This document shows positions 35,730 to 44,838 of a stretch of DNA of 64,000 nt, piece by piece. The position numbers were made by a program, and so were the translations under genes. Position 1 is the first letter of the stretch, and each line of letters opens with the position of its first letter. This DNA is from CALKWS01 sp051020515 (GTDB lineage: Bacteria; Actinomycetota; Actinomycetes; Actinomycetales; Beutenbergiaceae). The DNA lies in NCBI RefSeq assembly GCF_051020515.1, contig NZ_CP194857.1, positions 62,001-126,000 of the forward strand. Reading direction: 5' to 3'. The notes beneath the pieces are model-generated. The model had not been told where the DNA came from, made no database searches, and saw only the letters and a program-made list of their open reading frames with translations.

Positions 35730-37739
35730 TCAGGCTTCCCGGACGACGGCGACCTCCCCAGCCGGGAGTGTGTAGGCACCCTCGGCGCGGGTTCCGGTGA
35801 GCAGTTCGGTGCCCGTCACGCTCACCTGCACATCCTCGCCGGTGTGGTTGAGCAAGAACAGGTAGCGTGCGCCGTCCGCGCCGTGGCGCCGCTGCGCCTC
35901 CACACCCTCGGGCAACCCGTCCACCACGGGAGTGACCCGAGCCTCGGCGAGGACGTCACGCACGAGGCGACGCACGCCGTCGGCGTCCGGCCGGGTGCCC
36001 ACGTACCAGGCCGCACCCGCCCCCACCTGGTTGCGGGTGATCGCGGGCTTTCCGGCCAGAGGTCCCTGTGCCCAGGTGCGGACCGCCTGCGCCCCGGCCA
36101 GGTGGGTGTTCTCGCTCCACAGGTCGGCGCCGGTGCCGTCGTCCAGGCGCAGCACCTCGTCGGCCTGCAAGGGCCAGAACTCCTCGATGCGCACCCCGAG
36201 CAACTCACGGAACGCACCGGGGTAGCCGCCCAGTCGGACGTGATCGTGCTGATCGGCGATGCCGCTGAAGAACGTCACCAGCACGGAGGCACCGGACCGA
36301 GCCGCGTCGGCGATCGAGGCAGCGGCGTCGTCATCGAGCAGGTAGAGGGTGGGCACCAGCACGGCCCGGTACTCGCCCAGATCGGCTCCGGGCGGCACGA
36401 TGTCCACGCTGACCCCCTCCAGCCAGAGGCGGCGGTAGTAGCGCAGCACCTCCGCCATGTAGTCCAGATGCTGGGTCGGGTGGGAATCCAGCTCGCTACC
36501 CCACCAGGCCTGGTAGTCGAATACCAGCGCCACCTGGGAGCGCACCCGCGAGCCCCGCACCGGTGCCAGGGCGGCCAGGGCCCGGCCCAGGCGCACGGTG
36601 GTGCGCCACACGTCGGAGTCCGTGCCGGCGTGGGGCACCATCGCCGAGTGGTATTTCTCCGCGCCGGCCTTGGACTGGCGCCACTGGAAGAACATCATCG
36701 CGTCGGCCCCGCGGGCCACATGACACAACGAGTCGCGCACCATCTCCTGCGGATCCTTGGGCCGGTTGCGTTCCTGCCAGTTCACCGCCGAGGTGGAATG
36801 CTCCATCAGCATCCACGGCTCCCCACCGGCGACGCCGCGGCTCAGATCGGCGCTGAAGGCCGCCTCGATATGCCGTTCGGGGTCGGCGGCGATGGTGTAG
36901 TGATCGGTGGCGATCACGTCCATGTCCCGCGCCCAGCCGAAGTAGTCCATCCACTTGGTGCGGCTGGTCAGCATCATGTTCGTGGTGATCGGCACATTCG
37001 GCGTGATTCCGCGCAGCACCTCACGCAGGGCGCGGTAGTGACGCAGCAGTTCATCGGAGGAGTACCGGGCGAAATCGAGTTGCTGGGTGGGGTTGGGATC
37101 GTGGGGCGCCACCCGGGGCGGCAGGATCTCCTCGAAGGAGTCATACCGCTGGGACCAGAACGCCGTTCCCCAGGCCGCGTTCAGCGCCTCCACCGTGCCG
37201 TACCGCTCGCTCAACCACGCGCGGAATGCCCGGGCGGCGTCGTCGGAGAAATCGTGCGGGACGTGGCAGCCCAGTTCGTTGTCCACGTGCCACACCGCCA
37301 ACGCCGGATGGTTGCCGTAGCGCTGGGCCATCGCCCGGGTCATCCGCAGCGCGTAGTCGCGGAACACCGGCGAGGACACCGAATAGGCCTGCCTGGACCC
37401 TGGGTAGAGCACCGTGCCATCGGCCAGGTCGGGCAGGATGTGCGGGTGTTCGCGGGTCAACCACGGCGGCGGTGAGGCGGTGGCGGTGGCCAGGGAGACC
37501 CGGATCCCGGCCTCGTGCAGGCGATCCATGACCGCATCGAGCCAGCCCCAGTCGTAGTCACCCTCGCGCGGCTCCAGCATCGCCCAGGAGAAGATCCCCA
37601 CGCTGACCAGGTTCACCCCGGCCCGCACCATCAGGTCCACGTCCTCCACCCGGGTGGCCCGCGGCCACTGTTCCGGGTTGTAGTCGCAGCCGTAGGCAAG
37701 CCCGGAGACGCCCAGGGGCCAGGAGTTGGTGGTGGTCAT
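35730..37739 (-). CDS. Beta-galactosidase, glycoside hydrolase family 42
   Basis: 669 aa, no signal peptide, so cytoplasmic. GH42 barrel start GLAYGCDYNPEQWPRATRVE; acid/base Glu155 in WHVDNELGCH and nucleophile Glu313 in LMEHSTSAVNW; then the trimerisation domain (about 395-605, VALVFDYQAWWGSEL onward) and the C-terminal beta domain with RYLFLLNHTGEDVQV. Retaining enzyme cleaving terminal beta-galactosides such as galacto-oligosaccharides. It is 51 nt downstream of a GH95 gene on the same strand; together they suggest use of fucosylated galactosides. Confidence 0.93.
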   Translation of the reverse strand: MTTTNSWPLGVSGLAYGCDYNPEQWPRATRVEDVDLMVRAGVNLVSVGIFSWAMLEPREGDYDWGWLDAVMDRLHEAGIRVSLATATASPPPWLTREHPHILPDLADGTVLYPGSRQAYSVSSPVFRDYALRMTRAMAQRYGNHPALAVWHVDNELGCHVPHDFSDDAARAFRAWLSERYGTVEALNAAWGTAFWSQRYDSFEEILPPRVAPHDPNPTQQLDFARYSSDELLRHYRALREVLRGITPNVPITTNMMLTSRTKWMDYFGWARDMDVIATDHYTIAADPERHIEAAFSADLSRGVAGGEPWMLMEHSTSAVNWQERNRPKDPQEMVRDSLCHVARGADAMMFFQWRQSKAGAEKYHSAMVPHAGTDSDVWRTTVRLGRALAALAPVRGSRVRSQVALVFDYQAWWGSELDSHPTQHLDYMAEVLRYYRRLWLEGVSVDIVPPGADLGEYRAVLVPTLYLLDDDAAASIADAARSGASVLVTFFSGIADQHDHVRLGGYPGAFRELLGVRIEEFWPLQADEVLRLDDGTGADLWSENTHLAGAQAVRTWAQGPLAGKPAITRNQVGAGAAWYVGTRPDADGVRRLVRDVLAEARVTPVVDGLPEGVEAQRRHGADGARYLFLLNHTGEDVQVSVTGTELLTGTRAEGAYTLPAGEVAVVREA

Positions 37740-37790
37740 CGCAGGATCCTCCGATGGGCTCAGACGGGGCGTGGCGCATCGGGCCGCAGC

Positions 37791-40294
37791 CTACCCCGCC
37801 ACGGTCGGGACGAAATCCGCGGGGGTGAGCGTGACCGGGGCGCCGGCGGGCACGTCCACACTCACCCCGGCACCGGCGAAGCACACCCGCCGGTTGCCCG
37901 CGCCGGCGGGAGCGGTGGCCCGTAGTCGCGCCCGGCTCAGCGCCACCCGGCCGTCGTCGTCGATCTCCCAGTCCACATCCACAACGGTGCCGCCGCGGGC
38001 GAGCAGGCCGCGTGCCTGACCCGGGCCGAGCGCGGCCGGCAGTGCCGGAAGCAGGTCGATCCGATCGCGGTGGCTCTGCAGCAGGGCCTCGGCCAGTGCG
38101 GCGGTGAAGCCGAGGTTGCCGTCGATCTGGAACGGCGGGTGGGCGGCGAGGTAGTTGGCGTACAACCCACCCGACTGGCCGCCGGCGTCGGCCTCCTTGC
38201 TGCGCAGCGCCAGGCGGATCAAGGACTCCACCCCCTCGGGCTGGCCGAGCCTGGCGCGCATCGCCATCTTCCAGGCCAGGGACCACCCGGTGGACTCATC
38301 CCCCCGGGCGTCCAGGCTCGCCGAGACCGCCCCGGCCAGGTCTCGATCGATCGGTCGGGTGCCCGGATAGCAGAACACCAGGTGGGAGATGTGCCGGTGC
38401 AGCGGCTCGGGGTAGGACACGTCCATCGCCCACTCCCCCACCAGGCCGTCGGTCCGGATCGGTGGTGCCGGCAGGCGCGGCAGCGCCCTACTACGAGCTG
38501 CCGCCACCACGTCGTCGTCGTTGATCCCGAGACGCTCGGCCAGGTCGGTCACGATGGTCAGGAGGTCACCGATCAGCGCGATGTCGCAGGTGGAGGAGAT
38601 TCCGGCGCTGCCCTCGCGGCCGTCAGGCGTGCGGAACCTGTTCTCCGGCGAGGTGGACGGATAGGTGCCCAGGCCGCCGTCGGGCATCTCCTGCAGCCAG
38701 TGCAGGCAGAAGGCGGCGGCCTCCCGGCCCACCTCGAAAGCGCGGCGGGCGAATCCGTCGTCGGCCCCGAAGGCCACCTGCTCCCACAGGTGCCGAACCA
38801 GCCAGGGGCCTGCCATCGGCCAGAACGCCCAGGCCGGATCGTGCTCGCCGTGACCGACCGGCAAGGTGTAACCCCAGATGTCGCTGTTGTGATGGGCCAC
38901 CCAGCCGGGGGCGCCGTAGAGGTCGGCTGCGGTCCGCCGGCCCCGATCGGCCAGCGCCTCCACGAGGTCGAACAACGGCTCGGCCGCTCGAGCAGGTTCG
39001 CCGGACCGGCCATCCAGTAGTTCATCTGCAGGTTGATGTTGGTGGTGTAGTTCGAACTCCACGGGGGCCGTAGGTCGGCGTTCCAGATTCCCTGCAGGTT
39101 CGCCGGTGTCCCCCCGGGCCGGGAGGAGCAGACGAGCAGGTACCGGCCGTAGTTGAACACCAGTGCCACCAGCGCGGGGTCCCGCTCGAACTCGGGCAGG
39201 CCCGTGGCATTGACCGCCGCAAGGCGTTCGTCGCTGGGCGCACTCGAACCGTGAGCGAACCTCACCTCGGCCCGCCCGTACAACTCCTGGTGGTCGGCTC
39301 GTTGCCTGGCCCCGAGTTCGGCTGTGTTGTGCGCCTCAGCCGCGTCCAGCGTGGCTACCGCACTTGTGATCGCCTGCGGGAGGTCCCGGCGTGGCGCGCG
39401 ACCCAAGCCGCGGAACCCGGTGCCGGTGCTGACCAGCGCGGTGACCTCGCGCGCTCCGCGCACTCCGGTCCCACCCTGGATGGGCATCTGGAGGCCGTCG
39501 TGCCGGACGCGTAGGGCCACCGCGACCGGTTGGCTGTCCGCGCCGTAGTGCACCGGCTCCTCGGAACCTGCACCCGGGGCGCGGAATGTGTCGTCGTGCG
39601 GGGGGTGTACCTCCGTGGGCAGGGTGAGGGCGAGTACCGAATCGGCTCCGCCCGGAGTTCCGACGAGGCCACCGCGCAACTGGGAGGTCATGGCGAGGTC
39701 GACGTCGAGGCCGGCGGGGTCCTCGGTGGTGACGGTCCACACGAGGACCTGATCGGGCGCGCTGACGAACGTGGTGGCGGTGATCAGGTGAGCCCCACGG
39801 CGGTAACTGGTGCGGTGGGTCGCGGTGGTCAGGTCGAGCCTGCGCTCGTAGGCGGTTACGGCGCCGGGGCTGCCGGTGCGGTCGGTGGTGGCGGCTGGGT
39901 TGCCAGGGGCCGAGGACTGCTCACCTACCCTGGCCGGCCCGATCGTGATGTCAAGGTCTGCCAAGGGCATGAAGGCGCCCGAACTGCGGTGCTGCTGCAG
40001 CGCGCGCAAGGCGCCCTCGGCGCCGGACCAGTCGCCGTCCCTGATCGCCCCCCGGGCTCGGGCCAGGGCACGCGCGGAGACCTGCGGATCGGGCCGGTCA
40101 TCGGTGAACTCACGTTCGGGCCCACCAGACCAGGCGGTGCCGTCGTTGAGCCGGAGGCGTTCGTGCCAGGGGTCCCCGTAGACCATCGCTCCGATACGGC
40201 CGTTTCCCAACGGGAGCGCCTGCAACCAATCGGAGGCGGGCGTCGTGAAGCGGAGTTCATGCGACGTCGGCCTCGGGTCTTGGTTCCGAACCAC
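37791..40294 (-). pseudogene. GH95 family alpha-L-fucosidase-like hydrolase, frameshifted near 38988
   Basis: About 834 aa when joined. The GTG at 40294 is the only in-frame start after the ATP-grasp stop. The N-terminal domain has HELRFTTPASDWLQALPLGN and GAMVYGDPWHERLRLNDGTA; the barrel has LVFNYGRYLLVCSSRPGGTP and WNADLRPPWSSNYTTNINLQ up to WMAGPANLLE, the GH95 Asn pair region. After a missing G (GAG-CGG) the frame resumes AAEPLFDLVEALADRG and runs to PPFQIDGNLGFTAALAEALL. No signal peptide. Family members invert terminal alpha-1,2-linked fucose (or galactose). Confidence 0.87.
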
Positions 40295-40298
40295 GTGG

Positions 40299-41243
40299 TC
40301 AGGCCAGGTCGATGTTCGCCGGATCCGGCCCCATGCGCAGTTCGGCAACGATGGAGTCGGCGAAGCGTTCGATGGCGCCGGACTCCAGGGAGCAGAACAG
40401 GTTCGGCTCCACCAGTTCCAGTTCCATCAGCAGCGAGGCCCCGCCGTGGGTGGGGATCAGGTCGACTCGCGCGTACGGCAGCGGACGCGAGGAGATGGAC
40501 CGGCCCGGAATGCGTGCGCGGGCGAAGGCCAGCACTTCCTGACCCGCCTGGATCTCCTCCCGGCTGGCGCGGTAGGGCTCCATCTCCTCCTGCAGGTAGC
40601 GCCCGGCCTCGGCTCGTTCGGCGCCCTCCAGGATCGTGCCCTTGCGGGCGGCGTGGGAGTAGGTGCCGTGGAAGAAGACCAGGGCGATCTCGCCGAGCAC
40701 ATCGACCTCGGGCACGTAGCGCTGCACCATCACCGAGCGGCCGTCGGCCAGCAGCCGGGAGGCGTGCTCGATGGCCGCGCGTCGATCGTCGGCCAGCACG
40801 CGGTACCGGGCGGTGTCCATTGATCCGGCGCTGATGGCCGGCTTGATGACGAACTCCTCCCGAGCGGGAAAGCGATTGTGCAGATCGCGCTTGGTGAATT
40901 CGCGCTCCGGTTCCAGCCATCGGGTGTCGACCACCGGCAGGCCGTGGTCGGCCAGCGGCTGCAGATAGTGTTTGTCGGTGTTCCATCGCAACACGTTCGG
41001 CGGGTTCAGCAACCTCGGCACGGACTGGGCCCAGGCCACGAAGTCGTCGCGGTGGGCTGCGTAGTCCCAGGCCGAGCGCACCAACACCAGGTCGTAGGTG
41101 GACCAGTCCACGCCCGGGTCGTTCCAGACGGCGGCCTCGGCGTGCACATCGCGATCGGCCAGCGCGGGCACGAGCGGTCGATCCTCCTCGTGCAAACGGG
41201 GCAGGTCGGCGCAGGTGACGAGGGCAACTCGGGATTCAGGCAC
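40299..41243 (-). CDS. ATP-grasp domain protein
   Basis: About 314 aa from a GTG at 41243 (an ATG at 41267 would add eight residues). N-terminal Rossmann-like part RVALVTCADLPRLHEEDRPL and DLVLVRSAWDYAAHRDDF; ATP-grasp core with EEFVIKPAISAGSMDTARYR, the Lys and small-residue loop of the family, MVQRYVPEVDVLGEIALVFF and a C-terminal LMELELVEPNLF that supplies the metal-binding Glu/Asn. ATP-grasp enzymes join a carboxylate to an amine or thiol; here the acceptor is unknown. It ends 4 nt before the GH95 start, although no functional link is obvious. Confidence 0.82.
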   Translation of the reverse strand: MPESRVALVTCADLPRLHEEDRPLVPALADRDVHAEAAVWNDPGVDWSTYDLVLVRSAWDYAAHRDDFVAWAQSVPRLLNPPNVLRWNTDKHYLQPLADHGLPVVDTRWLEPEREFTKRDLHNRFPAREEFVIKPAISAGSMDTARYRVLADDRRAAIEHASRLLADGRSVMVQRYVPEVDVLGEIALVFFHGTYSHAARKGTILEGAERAEAGRYLQEEMEPYRASREEIQAGQEVLAFARARIPGRSISSRPLPYARVDLIPTHGGASLLMELELVEPNLFCSLESGAIERFADSIVAELRMGPDPANIDLA

Positions 41244-41385
41244 GCCCCTACCGTACCGATCGCGCACCGCGAACGCCCACGGTCACCGCCGCGGCCCCAA
41301 GATGCGCGATTCCTCCGGTGATGCCACCATCGGTTCCACCACCGGCCCATCAGGCGCCGGTCCGTCGATCGAACAAGGAGTCCCC

Positions 41386-41653
41386 ATGGGTTTCATTGCA
41401 TTCCTGCTGCTCGGTCTTATTGCTGGCGCGATCGCTCGTGCGATCCTCAAGGACCGTATCGCCGGCGGCTGGCTCGCCAGCCTGTTAATGCGTGATCGGC
41501 GCGATGCTCGGTGGTTGGATCGGCACAGCCACAGGCTTGGGCGATGTGGATGAGTTCTTCTCCATCTCCTCCTGGCTGCTGGCCATCCTCGGCTCGGTGA
41601 TCGTCTTGGTGATCTGGGGCGCGATCAGCGGCCGGAGCAAGTCCACACGCTGA
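41386..41653 (+). pseudogene. GlsB/YeaQ/YmgE (transglycosylase-associated) membrane protein, frameshifted near 41490
   Basis: About 88 aa when repaired; ATG at 41386 with AAGGAG six bases upstream. The first half is MGFIAFLLLGLIAGAIARAI, then LKDRIAGGWLASLLM. The frame shifts and the second half reads VIGAMLGGWIGTATGLGD, then SISSWLLAILGSVIVLVIW and GAISGRSKSTR. A loss of two bases (or gain of one) at ATG-CGTGATC explains the break. Three TM segments, stress-linked family of unknown role. Confidence 0.8.
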
Positions 41654-41689
41654 CCTTCCTGCGGCGAGTTCGGCGCGAACCTGACCGGA

Positions 41690-41854
41690 TCAGCGGAACA
41701 GAGCACCCAGGTAGATCTCCGTTGGTGTACACCCGTAGTGGTACCGGTCCGCGTTTCGCGTCGGCTCGCCGCACTCACGGCACGGTTGGCTGTGGTCACC
41801 GGTGCGGTGTTCGGTCGCCCTGACCCTCTCGGTGCTCTTCTCCTTGATGGGCAT
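41690..41854 (-). CDS. Small zinc-ribbon-like protein (54 aa)
   Basis: ATG at 41854 with AGGAG about ten bases upstream. The protein reads MPIKEKSTERVRATEHRTGD, then HSQPCRECGEPTRNADRYHY, GCTPTEIYLGALFR. CRECG plus YGC is a half zinc ribbon, and codon use is consistent with coding. No family recognised; it is too short for most gene-length cut-offs. It lies in the gap between the GlsB-like gene and the STAS gene. Confidence 0.5.
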   Translation of the reverse strand: MPIKEKSTERVRATEHRTGDHSQPCRECGEPTRNADRYHYGCTPTEIYLGALFR

Positions 41855-42010
41855 TGGTCACACTCCTGTCGACCTCGATCTGTTGAAGTGCACGGTAAAC
41901 CGAAGGCCTTTTGATGAGTTGTGGCAAACGTGTGGACCCTGGCCGCGGCCCGAACTTTGATGCCAGACGTTGATGCCACAAGGGCGTCCGTCAACCAGTC
42001 GAGGAGCAGG

Positions 42011-42403
42011 ATGCCCGAAGAGTCCGAGCGGTTGAGCGCGCAGGGTTGGGTCAGGCTGACCAGGTCGCACGATTGCGCCCGACTCGCCCTCGGCGGCGAG
42101 ATCGACGCCGGCGACATCACCACGCTCAATGACGCGGTCGAGGAGGCGCTCGGCTACGGCTTGCCGGTCGACGTCGACACTCAGGACGTGTTGTTCATGG
42201 ACTCCATGACCATCGCCGCCATTTCCCGGCTCTCCGGAGCCGGCACCCGGGTGCGCTTCCTCAACCCGCCGGGACTTGTGCGCTTCCTGCTGGACGTGAC
42301 GCACATCGGTGCGGAGGTTGAGATCGTCGACGACTCCCCGGCCTCCCGGTCAGGACGTCATGGTCGGCACGTCGGCGAAGGAGTACGGGGGCCACGGACC
42401 TAG
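42011..42403 (+). CDS. STAS domain protein (anti-sigma factor antagonist type)
   Basis: 130 aa, ATG at 42011 behind GAGGAGCAGG. A single STAS domain: RLALGGEIDAGDITTLNDAV, then QDVLFMDSMTIAAISRLSGA with the Ser of the phosphorylation motif (D-S-M), and VRFLNPPGLVRFLLDVTHIG. Such proteins bind serine-kinase anti-sigma factors to release a sigma factor in stress. No kinase is adjacent. Its last 54 nt overlap the convergent gvpL-like gene. It may be the regulatory neighbour of the gas-vesicle operon, by position only. Confidence 0.8.
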   Translation: MPEESERLSAQGWVRLTRSHDCARLALGGEIDAGDITTLNDAVEEALGYGLPVDVDTQDVLFMDSMTIAAISRLSGAGTRVRFLNPPGLVRFLLDVTHIGAEVEIVDDSPASRSGRHGRHVGEGVRGPRT

Positions 42404-43126
42404 GAACCGGACCTGCGCTGCCGGTTGCTCGTCACGGATCTTTGCCAGCGCACTACCGATCGCTTGAGTCCGCTCGGCCGGCGCCAGCACCGAGAATGCG
42501 GCAACCGGCACCTCCCCCGGTTCGGCACGACTGGCGCGGTTCTCCACCAGGTCATCGGCGAGGGCGGCAAGCCGGCGCCGGTAATCGGGGTACAACTCGT
42601 CGGCGAGAGCATCAGCCAGGTCCCTGGCGTGATGCTCCAGACGTTTGCGTAACAACCGCTGCACCCCGGCTGGTCTGCCGTCGATCTCCGCGCGCATCAC
42701 CTCGGTCTCCGGGTGCCCCTGCGCCACGGTGGCGGCGTCCAGAGAGATCTCGATGCGCAACTCGATCCGGCCACGTAGTTGTGCCAGACGAGCGGCGAGG
42801 TCATCGGCGTTCTCATGCAACCAGCGCTGCAGCCGCTGCTCGGCCGGGTCCTCCTCGCTGTGTGCCACGATGACGTTGAAACTCACCGGCAACACGGCAC
42901 CGGTGGCTTCGGCGAGCCGTTCCGCGACATCGCTGTGACTCAACACCCACCGGCGCACGTCGTCGTCATCGTCACCTTGGTACGGGCCATCCCGGTGCTC
43001 ATGGACGACGGCGGCGACGCCCCCCGGTGCGGTGATCACCCTGAGTGGGTGGTCATCGATTCCCGTCCCCAGTTGGTGTTCCTCGGCCGGGGTACTGATC
43101 GCGTACACATACAGGTCTGCGCTCAT
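42350..43126 (-). CDS. gvpL: Gas vesicle protein GvpL/GvpF family (second copy, last gene of operon)
   Basis: 258 aa. The GvpL/F fold: LYVYAISTPAEEHQL at the start, AVVHEHRDGPYQ, then GAVLPVSFNVIVAHSEEDPA and ending RFLGPWPPYSFADV, the family's closing motif. GvpF/L proteins are minor gas vesicle shell or assembly factors that contact GvpA. Start ATG overlaps the GvpK stop (ATGA). It differs from the copy at 46012, so the operon has the usual F plus L pair. Its 3' end overlaps the convergent STAS gene by 54 nt. Confidence 0.9.
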   Translation of the reverse strand: MSADLYVYAISTPAEEHQLGTGIDDHPLRVITAPGGVAAVVHEHRDGPYQGDDDDDVRRWVLSHSDVAERLAEATGAVLPVSFNVIVAHSEEDPAEQRLQRWLHENADDLAARLAQLRGRIELRIEISLDAATVAQGHPETEVMRAEIDGRPAGVQRLLRKRLEHHARDLADALADELYPDYRRRLAALADDLVENRASRAEPGEVPVAAFSVLAPAERTQAIGSALAKIRDEQPAAQVRFLGPWPPYSFADVPTMTS

Positions 43127-43446
43127 CGGTGGTCCGGACCTGCCTCTTCAGCCCATCGGTCCGGGTTGATCAGTTTGTCCACCACCTCATCGACGACGTC
43201 ATCCAGACCACGGCGCAGGTCCGCCACGGATCCGGTCAGGCCGTGCTCGTCTTTGAGTTCGGCCATCGCCTCGTCCAACTCCATCAGCGCCTCGCCCAGC
43301 CGGTTCTGTTCCTCCTCGGTCAGATCACCGCCTTCGATCCGCCGGATGGCCTGGGTTTCCAGTGCCTCCTGAATGATCTCCACCAAGGTGACCACCAGCG
43401 TGAGGACGCCGTTCTTGAGGCTCTTCTCGTCGACCTTCAGCGTCAT
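43123..43446 (-). CDS. gvpK: Gas vesicle protein GvpK
   Basis: 107 aa from the ATG at 43446, which overlaps the upstream stop (ATGA). GvpK features: LKNGVLTLVVTLVEIIQEAL, AIRRIEGGDLTEEEQNRLGE and LMELDEAMAELKDEHGL, an all-helical accessory protein needed for gas vesicle formation. The C-terminus, DDVVDEVVDKLINPDRW, is typical of actinobacterial GvpK. Length is normal for the family. Confidence 0.93.
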   Translation of the reverse strand: MTLKVDEKSLKNGVLTLVVTLVEIIQEALETQAIRRIEGGDLTEEEQNRLGEALMELDEAMAELKDEHGLTGSVADLRRGLDDVVDEVVDKLINPDRWAEEAGPDHR

Positions 43447-44423
43447 CGGTCCGCTCCCGCCGCTACCTGTTCGGGCTGGTTCCGGCGCAGTAGTTGCAGG
43501 ATCAGGCCCGCCCACCGTTCGTTGTCATCGACGGCCAGGTGGACGTTCCCGGAATCAGTACGCACGAGCAGGATCGTATCCAGCAGCGGGGTGTCCCCGG
43601 AGCGCAGGGTCACCGACCTGATCTCGCTCGGGCGCAGCCGCACCGCGGGACGGGAGTCCAGGGCGCCCTTCCAGGTCAGGCCGCTCTCGGCGTCGAGTTT
43701 TCCGGTGCCGCCGCGCCACAGGGGCTTACCCGCACTACCTTCGCGGAACCACATCCGCCCCTCGGCCAGAGGTTGTGCTTCCTCGGGTCGCGGCGCGGGA
43801 TCCGAGGAAGGGCTGCTGTGGTGGCGCACCAGGTCGTGCAAACGCTCCGGCTCCGAGGCGGACAGGATGTGCGTACCGCCCCCGGCGGTGCTCACATGGA
43901 GGCGGGCACGTTCCTCTCCGCCGATGCTCCGCTCGGTCCGTGTCTCGACCCGCTCGATGTCAACGAGGGGGGTCTGCCAGAGAATCTCCTGGGGATCGCG
44001 CCGGTAGGCCACCAGCCGGTGGGTGGTGAGGTAGATGGTGCCCGGACGCCATGATCCGTGCTCGGTCTGGGCCAGATAGCCACCTGCCATCCGGGCGACG
44101 ACGTCCTCATCGGTGGCCAACGGCAGGTGCCGGGATACCGACGCGCGCACCCAGGCACGAGTTCGCTCGTCCCAGTTGCGCATCATCCCATACTCCAACA
44201 TCGTTTCCAGACCCGCGATCGTGGCGCGCAGATTGATACCGATCAGGGGAACGTCGGCGACGGCGATGATCAGGTCCAGGTTGAGATAGACCCCCTTGTT
44301 CAGCAGCACTTCGAGCAGGTCCGGCAACGTGACCGCCGGGTCGCGGGTGGGTTGCATCGCCTCCGTGACCTCCGCTGCGCTCCCCACGGCAGTGCCTGGA
44401 GGACCGCTAGCCTGCTCAGTCAT
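43443..44423 (-). CDS. GvpA/GvpJ-family gas vesicle protein fused to a GRAM/PH-like domain
   Basis: 326 aa, ATG at 44423 overlapping the upstream gene by 8 nt. Residues about 30-80 are a gas vesicle shell domain: LPDLLEVLLNKGVYLNLDLI, AVADVPLIGINLRATIAGLE. Residues about 115-200 look like a GRAM domain: PGTIYLTTHRLVAYRRDPQE, ILWQTPLVDIERVETRT. A third part (about 215-315) has RMWFREGSAGKPLW and VRLRPSEIRSVTLRSGD, a second PH/GRAM-like strand pattern. Normal GvpJ/GvpM are about 90-150 aa, so this is a long fusion. It may tether vesicles to lipid or to another surface; that is inference. Confidence 0.75.
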   Translation of the reverse strand: MTEQASGPPGTAVGSAAEVTEAMQPTRDPAVTLPDLLEVLLNKGVYLNLDLIIAVADVPLIGINLRATIAGLETMLEYGMMRNWDERTRAWVRASVSRHLPLATDEDVVARMAGGYLAQTEHGSWRPGTIYLTTHRLVAYRRDPQEILWQTPLVDIERVETRTERSIGGEERARLHVSTAGGGTHILSASEPERLHDLVRHHSSPSSDPAPRPEEAQPLAEGRMWFREGSAGKPLWRGGTGKLDAESGLTWKGALDSRPAVRLRPSEIRSVTLRSGDTPLLDTILLVRTDSGNVHLAVDDNERWAGLILQLLRRNQPEQVAAGADR

Positions 44424-44811
44424 CTGAGTCGGTGACCTCCGCCGGCTGGTCCTTCCCTGCCAACGCCTGGGCACTCTGCCAACCGCACCAGGGACAACTC
44501 TGCTCCAGCAACTGGTCTACCGGGGAGTGTTTGCCGCACTCCGGGCAGGACTCCTTGGTCTCGATGGCTTCTCGCCAGGCGACCGTGTCGGTATCGGTCC
44601 CGGCGGGGAACTCCAGCCCGTACTTCGCGGCGGTTTCGAACGAGGCCAGGGCGGCGCGGATCCGAATGCCGAGCAACTCCACCCCGGCCACCGAGACCAT
44701 GATGTCGGCGTTGAGGACCAACCCCTTGTCCAGCAGCGTCTCCACGACGTGTACCAGCGTGCCTTCCCGGGAGCGCTGCGGCTGGATCGCGTCACCTGGT
44801 CCACTAGTCAT
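44416..44811 (-). CDS. gvpJ: GvpJ-like gas vesicle protein with C-terminal zinc ribbon
   Basis: 131 aa, ATG with GGAGG seven bases upstream. Residues about 18-68 are the GvpA/J domain: LVHVVETLLDKGLVLNADIM, VSVAGVELLGIRIRAALASF. After GLEFPAGTDTDTVAWRE comes a zinc-ribbon: CPECGKHSPVDQLLEQ and SCPWCGW, two CxxC knuckles 16 residues apart. GvpJ caps or nucleates the vesicle tip in studied systems. The ribbon is an addition to the usual short protein and suggests a metal-dependent contact. Confidence 0.82.
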   Translation of the reverse strand: MTSGPGDAIQPQRSREGTLVHVVETLLDKGLVLNADIMVSVAGVELLGIRIRAALASFETAAKYGLEFPAGTDTDTVAWREAIETKESCPECGKHSPVDQLLEQSCPWCGWQSAQALAGKDQPAEVTDSDD

Positions 44812-44838
44812 CGCGCCACCTCCTGCAACCGCCTCGCC

